This document shows, piece by piece, positions 1 to 7,402 of a DNA stretch of 64,000 nt (the first letter of the stretch is position 1; each line of letters starts with the position of its first letter). The DNA lies in NCBI RefSeq assembly GCF_947305105.1, contig NZ_CAMZCS010000010.1, forward strand, positions 1 through 64,000, written 5' to 3'. This DNA is from an uncultured Fibrobacter sp. GTDB taxonomy: Bacteria; Fibrobacterota; Fibrobacteria; Fibrobacterales; Fibrobacteraceae. The position numbers and the translations under genes are program-made. A model generated the notes under the pieces. It made no database searches. It saw only the letters and a program-made list of their open reading frames with translations, and was not told the origin of the DNA.

Positions 1-631
1 TGCGCCAGAGGTTCGCGATTTTAGGCATCCAATCCTTGTATTCCCACATGCAAATACTGAACACGATGTCGCGTCCGGAATTGCGGAGCGCCCTGGACAT
101 AGCGGTATAATCTTTTTCCTGGGTACTCGGGTCGGAATCGCAGTTGTCGTACTTCCAGTAGTCAACACCCCATTCAGCGAGCTTCTTGGCATCCTGTTCT
201 TCGTGACCATTGGAGCCGCTTTCGCTTTGCCAATTGCTGTTGTAATGGTGGCAAGTACGCTTACCGCGGTCGCCGTAAAGGCCGAACTTGAGTCCCTTTG
301 CATGCACGTAATCAGCAATGGCCTTCATGCCGCTCGGGAAGGTTTTCGGATTGTTCTGGAGGTTGCCTTGCGCATCGCGCTTGGTATCCATCCAGTTATC
401 GTCAAGGTTCAGGTAAATGTAGCCGGCATCCTTCAAACCAGAAGAAACCATTGCATCGGCAATTTCCTGAATCTGTTTTTCATTGATGTTTTCGTGGAAC
501 ACGTTCCAGCTATTCCAACCCAACGGGGGCGTAAGCACCAGACTATCGGGATGTGCGAATGCCTGCACGGCTAGACCCGCCATAGCACACACCCAAAACA
601 TGCCAAGGGGCATTTTCTTCAAACCAAACAT
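1..631 (-). CDS. GH27 alpha-galactosidase, N-terminal part (runs off the window)
   Basis: Secreted glycoside hydrolase family 27 enzyme, expected to remove terminal alpha-1,6-galactose from galactomannan or related side chains. Translating the minus strand from the ATG at 631 gives a signal peptide ending near AVQAFA, then LTPPLGWNSWN, the hallmark GH27 start of the barrel, then YLNLDDNWM, KFGLYGDRG and VDYWKYDNC. In this family the Asp of KYDNC is the catalytic nucleophile. About 210 residues are present; the acid/base and the C-terminal domains lie beyond position 1. Base composition and style match the other secreted hydrolases nearby. The family call is firm; the natural substrate is inferred. 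Confidence 0.9.
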   Translation of the reverse strand, partial: MFGLKKMPLGMFWVCAMAGLAVQAFAHPDSLVLTPPLGWNSWNVFHENINEKQIQEIADAMVSSGLKDAGYIYLNLDDNWMDTKRDAQGNLQNNPKTFPSGMKAIADYVHAKGLKFGLYGDRGKRTCHHYNSNWQSESGSNGHEEQDAKKLAEWGVDYWKYDNCDSDPSTQEKDYTAMSRALRNSGRDIVFSICMWEYKDWMPKIANLWR

Positions 632-691
632 ACTATACACTCCTTTAGTGCTGTTCTTAAATTAAACCCTTTTTACACCAAAAGACGCGCA

Positions 692-730
692 CAAAAAAAC
701 TCGGCGTTGATTTTTTATCCACGCCGAGTT
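692..730 (-). terminator. Rho-independent terminator after the esterase gene
   Basis: Ten-base arms AACTCGGCGT (698-707) and ACGCCGAGTT (721-730) pair perfectly. Read on the minus strand, the hairpin is followed by a run of T (complement of the A run at 693-699). It ends the minus-strand transcript carrying the esterase and the 27-residue reading frame. Confidence 0.85.
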
Positions 731-746
731 CAAGAAGGAATAAAAA

Positions 747-830
747 TTATCTATAGAGCAAACCGAGCACCACGACCATCAAGGAGAAGAGCAGGATTTG
801 CTTGACAACAGCGGCTTCACTACCTTTCAT
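747..830 (-). CDS. Possible 27-residue single-span membrane peptide overlapping the esterase 3' end
   Basis: A short minus-strand reading frame starts at the ATG at 830, inside the last codons of the esterase gene (11-base overlap), and stops at TAA 747-749, just before the hairpin terminator. It encodes MKGSEAAVVKQ followed by a run of Leu, Val, Met and Phe and a short basic tail, which is a plausible single transmembrane helix. The overlap with the upstream stop and the terminator right behind it fit a translationally coupled small gene. Nothing else identifies it, and a chance reading frame of this length is possible. Confidence 0.4.
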   Translation of the reverse strand: MKGSEAAVVKQILLFSLMVVVLGLLYR

Positions 831-2529
831 AGACCACCACCTTTTGCATTAACCGGCGAGAACTCTTCGTATTGGAAACAACAAAGTATATCCCTCCGGA
901 AGTTTTATTCTGCGTCATTTTCTCCTTAGTTTTTTCAACGGCCTCAGCCATACTTGCCGCCTTGATTACACCCAGTTTGCGCCCCTGCATGTCAACAATT
1001 GCAAAGCTGGACTCGGTTTCTGTTGCATACGATACATATGCAGGCTGGACAAGTTTCGTCGGAGGGTCGTTATTAGCGCTTGAATCGGCCACTGCCGTGA
1101 ACTTGATGTAGTCAATGTCGATCCAGTCGTTGGTAATTTCAAGCTTCAGTTCATGCTCGCCGGCCTTCAAAGTCGCCTTGCCGCCACTCACTTCAGTGAA
1201 GTTGTCAAAACCCTTGCCCTCGTTGGCAATTTCAGTGCCAATCGCGACACTGTCCATATAGAGCTTAATGCTTCCTGTTCCGTTATCGCCAGCCACGAGT
1301 GCAGAGATTTCATATTCACCATCGGCAGCGATATTCACGGTGTACTTGAGCCATTCTCCCTTCTGGCTATGACCCACAGCAAGGCCCATATTCGGTTGGT
1401 TGATATCCACGTCATCCTTGCGGAACTTGCCGCCTTCGTTGCCCTCACTCAAGTCCATATAAGCCTTGCCGGCACCGCCCTTGTTATAGTTTTCGGCTTC
1501 AATCGTGCCAGGAATACTTGCGGGGGCGTCGCCATAGGGGCCGTATTCCTCGGGAGGAGCGTCAGGAACCGTAGACTGGGTCGGGTCCGTCAAGTTCACC
1601 GCCGGAGCATTAGGGTCAAGATCCTTGTTAATCAGCTTGAGCATTTCGGAGCAGTAGCGCTTGCCCAGTTCAATCACGCCCGCACGGCCAAAATGGTAGG
1701 GGTCCCTGCCGTTGCCCTGCAAGCCCTTGGAAGACGCCAAGCCGAACTTCTTGAACTTGCTCTTGAGTTCGGCAATACCGCCGTTCTTGCCACCGCAGCA
1801 GTTGTTGCCTTCTTGGAGCAGTTCGCCTGCCACGAAAGCCACTTCGTTCTCGTCCAGTCCAAGAGCGTCCACGATGTCCTTGTAGGTCTTGTACACGGCA
1901 TTCTGCCATTCCGTGCCAGATCCGTCGGTTTCGCCCTGGTGGAAGATAAAGCCCTTGATGACGCCCACTTCCTTGGCCTTCTTGCCCAAGTCCACAATTC
2001 TCTGGTAAGGGTTGGAATCGTAGTCCCTAGCCCAATTCTGGATGTAACTTTCAGCAGAACTGAAGTAAGCCTTGTACTGATCCTTGTCGAAAGCCTTGAT
2101 AGCTACAGCACCGATTGCCACAGGGATAATACCCACAGTGACACCCGGCAACGAATCGACCATAGCGCGGCCGAAGTAGTCCGCCGGGGAGAGATTCTCG
2201 GTAGGATGGAACATCGGGGGAATCGCCGGATACCATTCGCCAGTCTTGATAGACTGGGTGGTCTTGCCGCTACGCTGGTTGGCATTCGCATTATGGGAGG
2301 CAAGCATCAGGAAATTCTTGGGGTCGGTCGCCTGGTCCTCTGCAGGCACGATATCGCCGTTACCCGCCATATTGGACTGACCGTAAGCAATGTAAATATG
2401 GAAGTTCGGGTTCGGAGCCGCATTGGTGAGCATCGGGCACAAAAGGATGCCACCAAGAAGCCAGAATAAGATAGGCAAGAACTCAGACATCTTTTTTGGA
2501 TCCATAACACACCTCACAAGTTTTTTCAT
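820..2529 (-). CDS. Carbohydrate esterase (CE6-like, SASA domain) with CBM6 and C-terminal sorting-like domain
   Basis: Secreted esterase, most likely removing acetyl groups from xylan. After a signal peptide (residues 1-38) comes a SASA/CE6 domain: YGQSNMAG carries the nucleophilic Ser, HQGETDG is the second block, and DPYHFG near residue 280 carries the catalytic His. A CBM6 module follows (about 343-480, starting IPGTIEAENY and ending WIDIDYIKF). The last 65 residues (FAIVDMQGRKLG ... GGIYFVV) resemble the ends of the GH30 xylanase and the GLUG protein in this window. The ATG at 2529 has GGGGG upstream; a second start, MDPKKM, lies nine codons in. Family assignment is firm; acetyl-xylan specificity is inferred. 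Confidence 0.85.
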   Translation of the reverse strand: MKKLVRCVMDPKKMSEFLPILFWLLGGILLCPMLTNAAPNPNFHIYIAYGQSNMAGNGDIVPAEDQATDPKNFLMLASHNANANQRSGKTTQSIKTGEWYPAIPPMFHPTENLSPADYFGRAMVDSLPGVTVGIIPVAIGAVAIKAFDKDQYKAYFSSAESYIQNWARDYDSNPYQRIVDLGKKAKEVGVIKGFIFHQGETDGSGTEWQNAVYKTYKDIVDALGLDENEVAFVAGELLQEGNNCCGGKNGGIAELKSKFKKFGLASSKGLQGNGRDPYHFGRAGVIELGKRYCSEMLKLINKDLDPNAPAVNLTDPTQSTVPDAPPEEYGPYGDAPASIPGTIEAENYNKGGAGKAYMDLSEGNEGGKFRKDDVDINQPNMGLAVGHSQKGEWLKYTVNIAADGEYEISALVAGDNGTGSIKLYMDSVAIGTEIANEGKGFDNFTEVSGGKATLKAGEHELKLEITNDWIDIDYIKFTAVADSSANNDPPTKLVQPAYVSYATETESSFAIVDMQGRKLGVIKAASMAEAVEKTKEKMTQNKTSGGIYFVVSNTKSSRRLMQKVVVYER

Positions 2530-2731
2530 AAATTACCCCCAAAATTGCCAAAAACGCGCCAGAAAGCGCATATTTTATGGACAAATAGTCAATAAAAGCC
2601 ACCCCCAAAACGACTTTTCGAAGAATATTCGGCAATTTCGCCATTATTCCGAAAAAAACACCCATTACTCGGTTACACCTAAATATAACCAAGCAACGGG
2701 AAATTTCATAGAATAGTTTTTTTACAAAAGT

Positions 2732-3154
2732 TTAAAACCGCGAATCAGGCGGCAAAAATTCCTCTTTACAATATTTTTCTGGAAATACATCAAATGGCGT
2801 AGCAAAGTTTAGTTTTTTGCCTAGTTCAGGATGAGCATTTGTTTCTTCATCAATAACAAAACGATATTGAATTTTCCCGTTCAATGCGCTTATCGTTATC
2901 AAGGTATCGTTTAGTTCGTAACTGAAAAATTCTGCCGTGCGATATTCATGGTCAATCAAGCCTGACGCCGATTTTCTGTCTATAGTATAAAGCAAAGGCT
3001 CCTTTATTTTTGACTGGCCTTTTGAATCAAAATCAAATTGAACAAAATATTTGTCATCGCAGAATGTAATAAAGACAAATTTCCCATCTCGTACGAATAT
3101 TGCAGGTTTTGCAAACAACCCTTTTTCAAGGGCCCATTGAGTATTCCATTCCAA
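2732..3154 (-). CDS. Uncharacterised protein fused behind an RHS-derived junction
   Basis: A 140-residue frame that I do not recognise, low in GC and rich in aromatic and acidic residues. The only start in frame is TTG at 3154 (LEWNTQWALEKG), and the frame stays open a few codons further upstream until it meets RHS-type sequence encoding YDMMGN (around 3174-3200). It therefore looks like a gene whose 5' part was replaced when it was joined to an RHS fragment. There is no signal peptide or membrane span. By position it could be an orphan immunity gene of the RHS island, but nothing in its sequence proves this. Confidence 0.45.
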   Translation of the reverse strand: MEWNTQWALEKGLFAKPAIFVRDGKFVFITFCDDKYFVQFDFDSKGQSKIKEPLLYTIDRKSASGLIDHEYRTAEFFSYELNDTLITISALNGKIQYRFVIDEETNAHPELGKKLNFATPFDVFPEKYCKEEFLPPDSRF

Positions 3155-3173
3155 TATCAGATTGTTAAAAGAT

Positions 3174-3200
3174 TTCCCATCATGTCATAATATATACAAA
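3174..3200 (-). repeat. RHS junction repeat, copy 1
   Basis: This stretch contains CCCATCATGTCATAA followed by TATATACA. Close copies occur at 9571-9596, 11856-11882 and 13577-13601. On the minus strand the complete copies encode the RHS stretch YIYDMMGN. Each copy marks the join between an RHS fragment and unrelated sequence. Confidence 0.7.
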
Positions 3201-3204
3201 ATCA

Positions 3205-3228
3205 CCCAAAAGCGTACATTTGTACGCA
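3205..3228 (-). terminator. Hairpin terminator after the truncated rpn gene
   Basis: Perfect seven-base arms GCGTACA (3212-3218) and TGTACGC (3221-3227), followed on the minus strand by TTTT. A diverged hairpin (CGTAC/GTACG, 11895-11908) sits at the same place after the full-length rpn gene. Confidence 0.6.
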
Positions 3229-3235
3229 TTGGGGG

Positions 3236-3559
3236 CTATAGCCTAGCGATTTCTTCTACAGAAAGGCCGGAATAAGCGGCAATCTTCTCAACAGGGACAT
3301 TATCGGCGAGCATAGCCTTCGCCATTTCGCGAGTTTTTTCAGAAACGCTCTCGGCAACCTTCGCGTTGAACAAGTCCGCGTGGTCTTCGATAAAGGCTTC
3401 CACCATGGCGGTATCGTCCCATTCTTTGTGATACATATTCCGGTATGCCTCAAATTCTTCTTTGCTGAATTTAGACACTTTCGAACTCTCTGTCAAGTGC
3501 TCGAACTTTTTCTCGTCCAACTCGGCAGGCAGTTCCTTGAGCGGCTTGCGCTTGGCCAT
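3236..3559 (-). pseudogene. Rpn-type PD-(D/E)XK nuclease gene, in-frame internal deletion
   Basis: This 107-residue frame is an internally deleted relative of the 305-residue Rpn-family protein at 11918-12835. Its first seven residues (MAKRKPL) match that protein's start and then jump to KELPAELDEKKFEHLTESS, which begins near residue 208 of the long copy; from there the two match to the identical end SGLSVEEIARL. The whole nuclease domain (about 200 residues) is missing while the reading frame, promoter, leader and terminator are kept. It may make a C-terminal-only protein, as internal small Rpn products are known in that family, or be a relic. The homology is plain; any function is inference. 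Confidence 0.8.
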
Positions 3560-3606
3560 TGTACATTCCCCTGTCGATATTGTCGTTCAATGTTTCAAAC
3601 ACGGAC

Positions 3607-3635
3607 AATATAAACCGGCAAGAAGCACATGTCAA
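3607..3635 (-). promoter_or_regulatory. Sigma-70-type promoter of the truncated rpn gene
   Basis: Minus strand: TTGACA (3630-3635), 17 bases, TATATT (3607-3612). The same arrangement with TTGACT sits before the full-length rpn gene (12883-12911). The arms ATATTGTC and GACAATAT form an inverted repeat across the -10 box and leader in both copies. Confidence 0.75.
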
Positions 3636-3768
3636 GCAAACTTAATTTTCCAAAAAAAGATGGACAAAAAATCCGTCTAGGACGTCATTAAAAAAATGTT
3701 TCCCATTTTCCACGGTCGAGATGGTCGCCCCTATTCTGCACTCATTTTAAAGGAATTATATTTATTCC

Positions 3769-4227
3769 ATGCTTATCTACCACGCCAGTAAACAAATTGT
3801 GGAATTTCCCGAAATCCGTAAGACGAAGTTCGCCAAGGATTTTTCCTGGGGATTTTATTGTACGAACAATCTTGAACAGACGGTTCGTTGGGCGAACCGT
3901 GGCGAAGGAGAGCCTCGCGTCAACTTTTTTGAATATGAACCGGCGAGTGATTTGAATGTTCTCCGGTTCGAGAAAATGACTGACGAATGGCTTGATTTCA
4001 TTGCAGCATGCCGTAGCGGGAAAACGCATCCGTATGACGTCGTTGAAGGTCCGATGGCTGACGATACGGTCTGGAACTATGTGAATGACTTTATGTCGGG
4101 TGCAATTACTAGAAAGCAGTTTTGGGCTTTGGCCGAGTTCAAGCACCCGACTCACCAGATAAGTTTTCACACTTTGTCTGCATTGGCTTGCCTGAAGTTT
4201 GTGAAACACGAGGTCATGCATGGCTGA
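3769..4227 (+). CDS. DUF3990-like protein, possible ADP-ribosyltransferase-fold toxin
   Basis: A 152-residue protein starting MLIYHASKQIVE, then FSWGFYCTNN and ending with a helical region. The N-terminal (L/I)YH(A/G)S block and the G(F/Y)Y block match DUF3990 proteins, which are grouped with ADP-ribosyltransferase folds in domain databases. It overlaps the next gene by eight bases, so the two are translated together. DUF3990 genes often sit beside a DUF3791 partner, as appears to be the case here, which suggests a toxin-antitoxin-like pair. The family match was made by eye and the activity is inference. Confidence 0.6.
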   Translation: MLIYHASKQIVEFPEIRKTKFAKDFSWGFYCTNNLEQTVRWANRGEGEPRVNFFEYEPASDLNVLRFEKMTDEWLDFIAACRSGKTHPYDVVEGPMADDTVWNYVNDFMSGAITRKQFWALAEFKHPTHQISFHTLSALACLKFVKHEVMHG

Positions 4228-4660
4228 TTCCGAGAAGAATAATTTGTTCTATGTGTGTTCCTTGATTGAGTTCGTCGCCCGCGTTACCAAGAACAAGCGG
4301 GGAGTTGTCGCCAATTGTCTCGGACCCGATGGCGTTGCAAAAGAACTTAAGGATGCTAGCGTCAATCATAGCCTTAGTTTCGAACAGGTTGGCGAGGAAG
4401 TTGTAGAACGCTACAAGATTCCACAGGGCGATTTCGAGACCCTCGAGAATTGCAAGTATTCCGTCCCGTCTTATACCGACATCGGCCGCCTATACAGCAT
4501 CATGATAATGGACTGTGCCAAGCCCGGGGAAGAAACGGATATGCTGATTAAGATATTCTCCTCGGTAATCAGCGACTACATCTCCAATTTTAATTCCGAT
4601 TGCTACTACCAGAATCCAAGCTACTTGGAAGAATCGTTCAAGGCCGGCAAACTGCTTTGA
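4220..4660 (+). CDS. Partner of the DUF3990-like protein (DUF3791-like N-terminus)
   Basis: A 146-residue acidic, mainly helical protein whose start codon lies inside the 3' end of the DUF3990-like gene. Residues 6-65 (LFYVCSLIEFVARVTKN ... VVERYKI) resemble the short DUF3791 domain usually encoded next to DUF3990. The C-terminal half, with SYTDIGRLYSIMI, is not recognised. The pair stands alone between the rpn relic and RHS debris, so it was probably acquired as a unit. If the pair is a toxin-antitoxin system, this would be the neutralising partner; that role is a guess from gene order. Confidence 0.5.
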   Translation: MADSEKNNLFYVCSLIEFVARVTKNKRGVVANCLGPDGVAKELKDASVNHSLSFEQVGEEVVERYKIPQGDFETLENCKYSVPSYTDIGRLYSIMIMDCAKPGEETDMLIKIFSSVISDYISNFNSDCYYQNPSYLEESFKAGKLL

Positions 4661-4677
4661 CGGATTGAATTTCTCAT

Positions 4678-4898
4678 TTACAAAAAACGTATCTTACACC
4701 GGCCTGAGTAGCAGTCCGTGGCATCCCATGATTTTTCTACGAAACATTCACCAACGGCCTTACTTGCCGCCATTTGCACCCCTACGGCGCTGCTAGTCAA
4801 CACTCCTGGGCATCATAGGCATAGGCAACATCGCGATTCGATGTGTAGAAAGAACTCGCCATCTGGTGCGCCATGCGGCTGATGTTGCCGTTAGCCAT
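4678..4898 (-). pseudogene. Frameshifted remnant of an unknown gene
   Basis: The minus strand from ATG 4898 reads MANGNISRMAHQMASS ... RDVAYAYDAQ and stops at TGA 4797-4799. One base out of register the frame continues LTSSAVGVQMAASKAVGE ... WDATDCYSGRC to TAA 4678-4680. The two halves join smoothly if one base was gained or lost near 4802. The repeated helical pattern suggests a real ancestral gene of unknown family. The rest of 4661-4958 shows no other feature. Confidence 0.35.
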
Positions 4899-4958
4899 TC
4901 TTTATAACATTGATAAAAACAAGCGCCTACACTAAAAATCATAAAATGAATGCACCAG

Positions 4959-5156
4959 CTATTTTTTTCTTTTCCACCAATAGACAAACAACATCGATGC
5001 AAAAAAACATATAACAAACGTTATCAATGTTCCCACAATCAAACTATTTTCATTTAAAGGTATTCCTGGATTATTTCCAATCCTATTTTGACGGCAAAAC
5101 ACCATCAACATCGTTAAAAAGATTGCACTAAACAAACTTTGAAGAAAAAAATTCAT
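4959..5156 (-). CDS. Small two-span membrane protein behind an RHS cassette
   Basis: A 65-residue protein with two hydrophobic segments (about residues 3-20 and 37-58) and a basic end WWKRKK. It starts three bases after the stop of the RHS fragment at 5160-6257 and is AT-rich, unlike the GC-rich RHS core. Genes in this position are usually immunity proteins against the toxin end encoded just upstream. Here that toxin end contains Ala/Gly-rich hydrophobic stretches, so a membrane-located immunity protein would fit. No known family was recognised. Confidence 0.55.
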   Translation of the reverse strand: MNFFLQSLFSAIFLTMLMVFCRQNRIGNNPGIPLNENSLIVGTLITFVICFFASMLFVYWWKRKK

Positions 5157-5159
5157 AAA

Positions 5160-6257
5160 CTACCTCTCTTCATCAAATGGTTTAACGATATTAGTATTGT
5201 CTGCCGGAGCAACACCTTCCGTTGGCATAAGAGGCTGTTGATGATTAAAACCAATTTCATCAACCATACCGCGAAGAAATTGCCCTCCAAATTCAAAAGG
5301 ATCTGATGATGGCCCCGGTCCAGAAGTCGCTCCATTAATAATACATCCAGCAGCCATTATTTCGCCGTAATTTTCCGCAACAAATACAGAGGCTCTTTCA
5401 TATCCCGCAGTAATCATCCCACTTCCGGCAGCACCCGCAACAGCCCCAACAGACAACACACCAATAGTAGCTACGCTACTCGCTATAATTGCCTTCTCAC
5501 CGATATCAACTCCTGTTTCAAACGCAGTCTGCATTTGTGGCTTGAGAGTTTCGTCCATGAACAAGGAGAGCCCAATGGCATTTGCATCCAAATTTCCATC
5601 CGGATCGATACGCATAATCGGGTTGTTTCCTGCATAGATGAACGGATTCTGATATTGTCTCTTCGGGTCAATGGATGTCCACACGCCTAACATGGGGTCA
5701 AGATAACGGGCACCGAAGTAGTTCAGCTCGGTCTCGTCGTCCTTCTCCTTGCCGGTGAAGTTCTCGGTCACCTTGCCGGCGGATTCCGTGAGCGTCACCT
5801 GCTCGCCGAAGCTCCTGTAGTCGTATGCGGCAATCGGTGCACCCACGTCAGCGAGGTTTTCGTCATCAACCCACTGCGTACCGTACACGAGCATCGTCGA
5901 ACCGAGGTGGTTCTTCAGGTACCATTCAAACGACTTGCCGTTCCCGCGGGAATTAACCGCATCGTCGACACCGTAGCGACCGAGTCCCTGGGGTATGTTC
6001 ACCACGACCTTGGCTTCCTTATTTATGGGGTTCTCGCGAACTTCAGTGCCTATACCCGTATAGTGAGTCACAAGCTCAGTCCACCAGGTACCATTCTGAC
6101 TTTCCTTCATGCGGGTTTTCGAAATACGACGACCGGAACCATCGTAGGCAATCACCAGTTTTGTCGAATCGCACAAAGCAAGCCCATGGTAATCATAGCA
6201 GCCGATTTGCCGCACAAACTCCGTCGGCATTCCGCGCCAGTCGTATGTTATCTTCAT
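5160..6257 (-). CDS. RHS repeat protein fragment with variable C-terminal domain
   Basis: The sequence carries RHS/YD core motifs: YDWRGMPTEF, YDGSGRRISKTR, WYLKNHLGSTMLVYG, then the conserved core end ELNYFGARYLDPMLGVW-SIDPKRQYQNPFIYAGNNPIMRIDPDG. After this border about 140 residues are variable, with Ala/Gly-rich hydrophobic helices (ASSVATIGVLSVGAVAG, GEIMAAG), which could insert in membranes. The frame is open from 6299, directly after the stop of the upstream gene, so the piece lacks the large N-terminal RHS shell and any secretion signal. It looks like an orphan toxin cassette. The ATG at 6257 is only the first in-frame ATG. Confidence 0.75.
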   Translation of the reverse strand: MKITYDWRGMPTEFVRQIGCYDYHGLALCDSTKLVIAYDGSGRRISKTRMKESQNGTWWTELVTHYTGIGTEVRENPINKEAKVVVNIPQGLGRYGVDDAVNSRGNGKSFEWYLKNHLGSTMLVYGTQWVDDENLADVGAPIAAYDYRSFGEQVTLTESAGKVTENFTGKEKDDETELNYFGARYLDPMLGVWTSIDPKRQYQNPFIYAGNNPIMRIDPDGNLDANAIGLSLFMDETLKPQMQTAFETGVDIGEKAIIASSVATIGVLSVGAVAGAAGSGMITAGYERASVFVAENYGEIMAAGCIINGATSGPGPSSDPFEFGGQFLRGMVDEIGFNHQQPLMPTEGVAPADNTNIVKPFDEER

Positions 6258-6299
6258 TTTCTTAGACTTGTCTTGGATCAGGTTGCCGTTCTGGTGTCG

Positions 6300-6794
6300 T
6301 TAATTAACAAATTTTTTTCCACAACTATAATTTGCAAAAAACCAGTATGTAATATCAACTAAATTTTCATCTACTTCAACTAAATAAAATAAATCCAATT
6401 TCTTTCTAATTCTGAACAGCAAAACATCATCTGCAATATAGGGCTTTAAATAAACAAGACTCGAACCTTCAAATTCACCATCCCATATTCCTTTTGCGTT
6501 CAACATTAAAGATGATGTGTCAGAAACACAATAAATCCGAAAGCCATCATATAAAAAATAATCCATCACATTCCCTTCTCCACCTTTTACAACAAACAAA
6601 TCTAACGAATCTAAATAATTTTCAAAAAAAAGAATTTCATTATCAACAGGGCACTTTTTCAAATCCAAACAAAATGAAAACTGCTTTATTTTGAAAATAA
6701 AACAAGAGATGATGGCAAGAAAAAAAATAAGAATAAACATTATTTTTCTTCCCAAAAAAATTTCTTTAATACTCTTCACGTAAAGGTTCTCCAA
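6300..6794 (-). CDS. Membrane-anchored protein, candidate immunity for the M91-like toxin end
   Basis: A 164-residue AT-rich gene that overlaps the 3' end of the M91-like toxin frame (6766-6984) by 29 bases. It has one N-terminal transmembrane segment (about residues 18-37) followed by an acidic domain with many aromatic residues that would sit outside the cytoplasm. Its stop codon is followed immediately, in the same frame, by the next RHS fragment, so it lies exactly in a cassette slot between a toxin end and a new RHS start. No family was recognised; the immunity role rests on position. Confidence 0.5.
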   Translation of the reverse strand: MENLYVKSIKEIFLGRKIMFILIFFLAIISCFIFKIKQFSFCLDLKKCPVDNEILFFENYLDSLDLFVVKGGEGNVMDYFLYDGFRIYCVSDTSSLMLNAKGIWDGEFEGSSLVYLKPYIADDVLLFRIRKKLDLFYLVEVDENLVDITYWFFANYSCGKKFVN

Positions 6795-6984
6795 CGGCTT
6801 CTCTTATTTGATTTTCTCTTCTAATAGAATTTTCTTCACTAAAAGGAATCCCATTTGCATTAAATCTTTCATCTGTTGTAAAATTTCCATCAATAATATC
6901 TTCAGCATGTCCTAATTCATGAGCAAGCCCAATAAAATTAGATCTTTCTCTATCACCCTCTGTATTGACCCCTATAACGGGCAC
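6766..6984 (-). CDS. M91-like zinc metallopeptidase toxin end, out of frame with its RHS core
   Basis: This 72-residue frame has IGLAHELGHAEDIIDG, a zinc-binding HExxH site in the setting seen in peptidase M91 effectors, and ends NQIREAVGEPLREEY, which matches the conserved tail of RHS-borne M91 domains. It would be a secreted toxin's catalytic end. It is shifted against the RHS core upstream: at 6970-6985 the core reads NYFGARYR and the toxin reads VPVIGVN through the same bases. Most of the usual core border and the domain's first half are missing. It is therefore probably not expressed as a full toxin. Confidence 0.6.
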   Translation of the reverse strand: MPVIGVNTEGDRERSNFIGLAHELGHAEDIIDGNFTTDERFNANGIPFSEENSIRRENQIREAVGEPLREEY

Positions 6985-7402
6985 CGAAGTAGTTCAGCTC
7001 GGTCTCGTCATCGCGTTCCTTGCCGGTGAAATTCTCGGTCACCTTGTCGGCGAATTCCACGAGCATGGTCGAGCCGCACAGGTTCAGTCCCATGGAAATC
7101 ATTGCCGAAGGTATACGTGGAAACAGAAACGATCGCACTTGGCGGGTACAGTTCCACGCCCAGCGTGTCTCTCGCCGGCATACGGTCATAGAACGTACGC
7201 GTCACCGTACCGGGGGTCAGCTCGTCAACCGATGGAGAATTCTTGTTGTCCACGTTGTTAAAATATTCTCTGAGGGCGTCCTCGTCAAGCGACGTTTCCC
7301 ATTTTCCCGTATAAATTACACGGTCGAGCTGGTCGTACCCCACGACGGACACCAATATTCAGGAATGTCCTGTCCGGCAAGTTTGCCGTAGATTTCGCAT
7401 TA
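6953..7402 (-). pseudogene. Decayed RHS core with out-of-frame joins
   Basis: Minus-strand fragments of RHS repeat are recognisable in different frames: EIYGKLAGQDIPEYW (about 7345-7393), then YDQLDRVIYTGKWETSLDE through YPPSAIVSVSTYTFGNDF, then GSTMLVEFADKVTENFTGK and ELNYFGARYR. Each change of frame coincides with loss of the sequence that normally lies between these motifs in the neighbouring fragment at 5160-6257. The piece starts right after the stop codon of the lipoprotein gene at 7403. At least two internal deletions have joined unrelated RHS segments out of frame. Confidence 0.65.

Noticed and set aside
1153..2469. Long plus-strand open frame opposite the esterase gene
   Set aside because: It is the antisense of a firmly identified CE6-like enzyme and has no domain, start site or promoter of its own.
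4793..5017. 74-codon minus-strand frame between the RHS cassette and the unknown remnant
   Set aside because: It overlaps both the two-span membrane gene and the frameshifted remnant in another frame; the protein has no consistent features.
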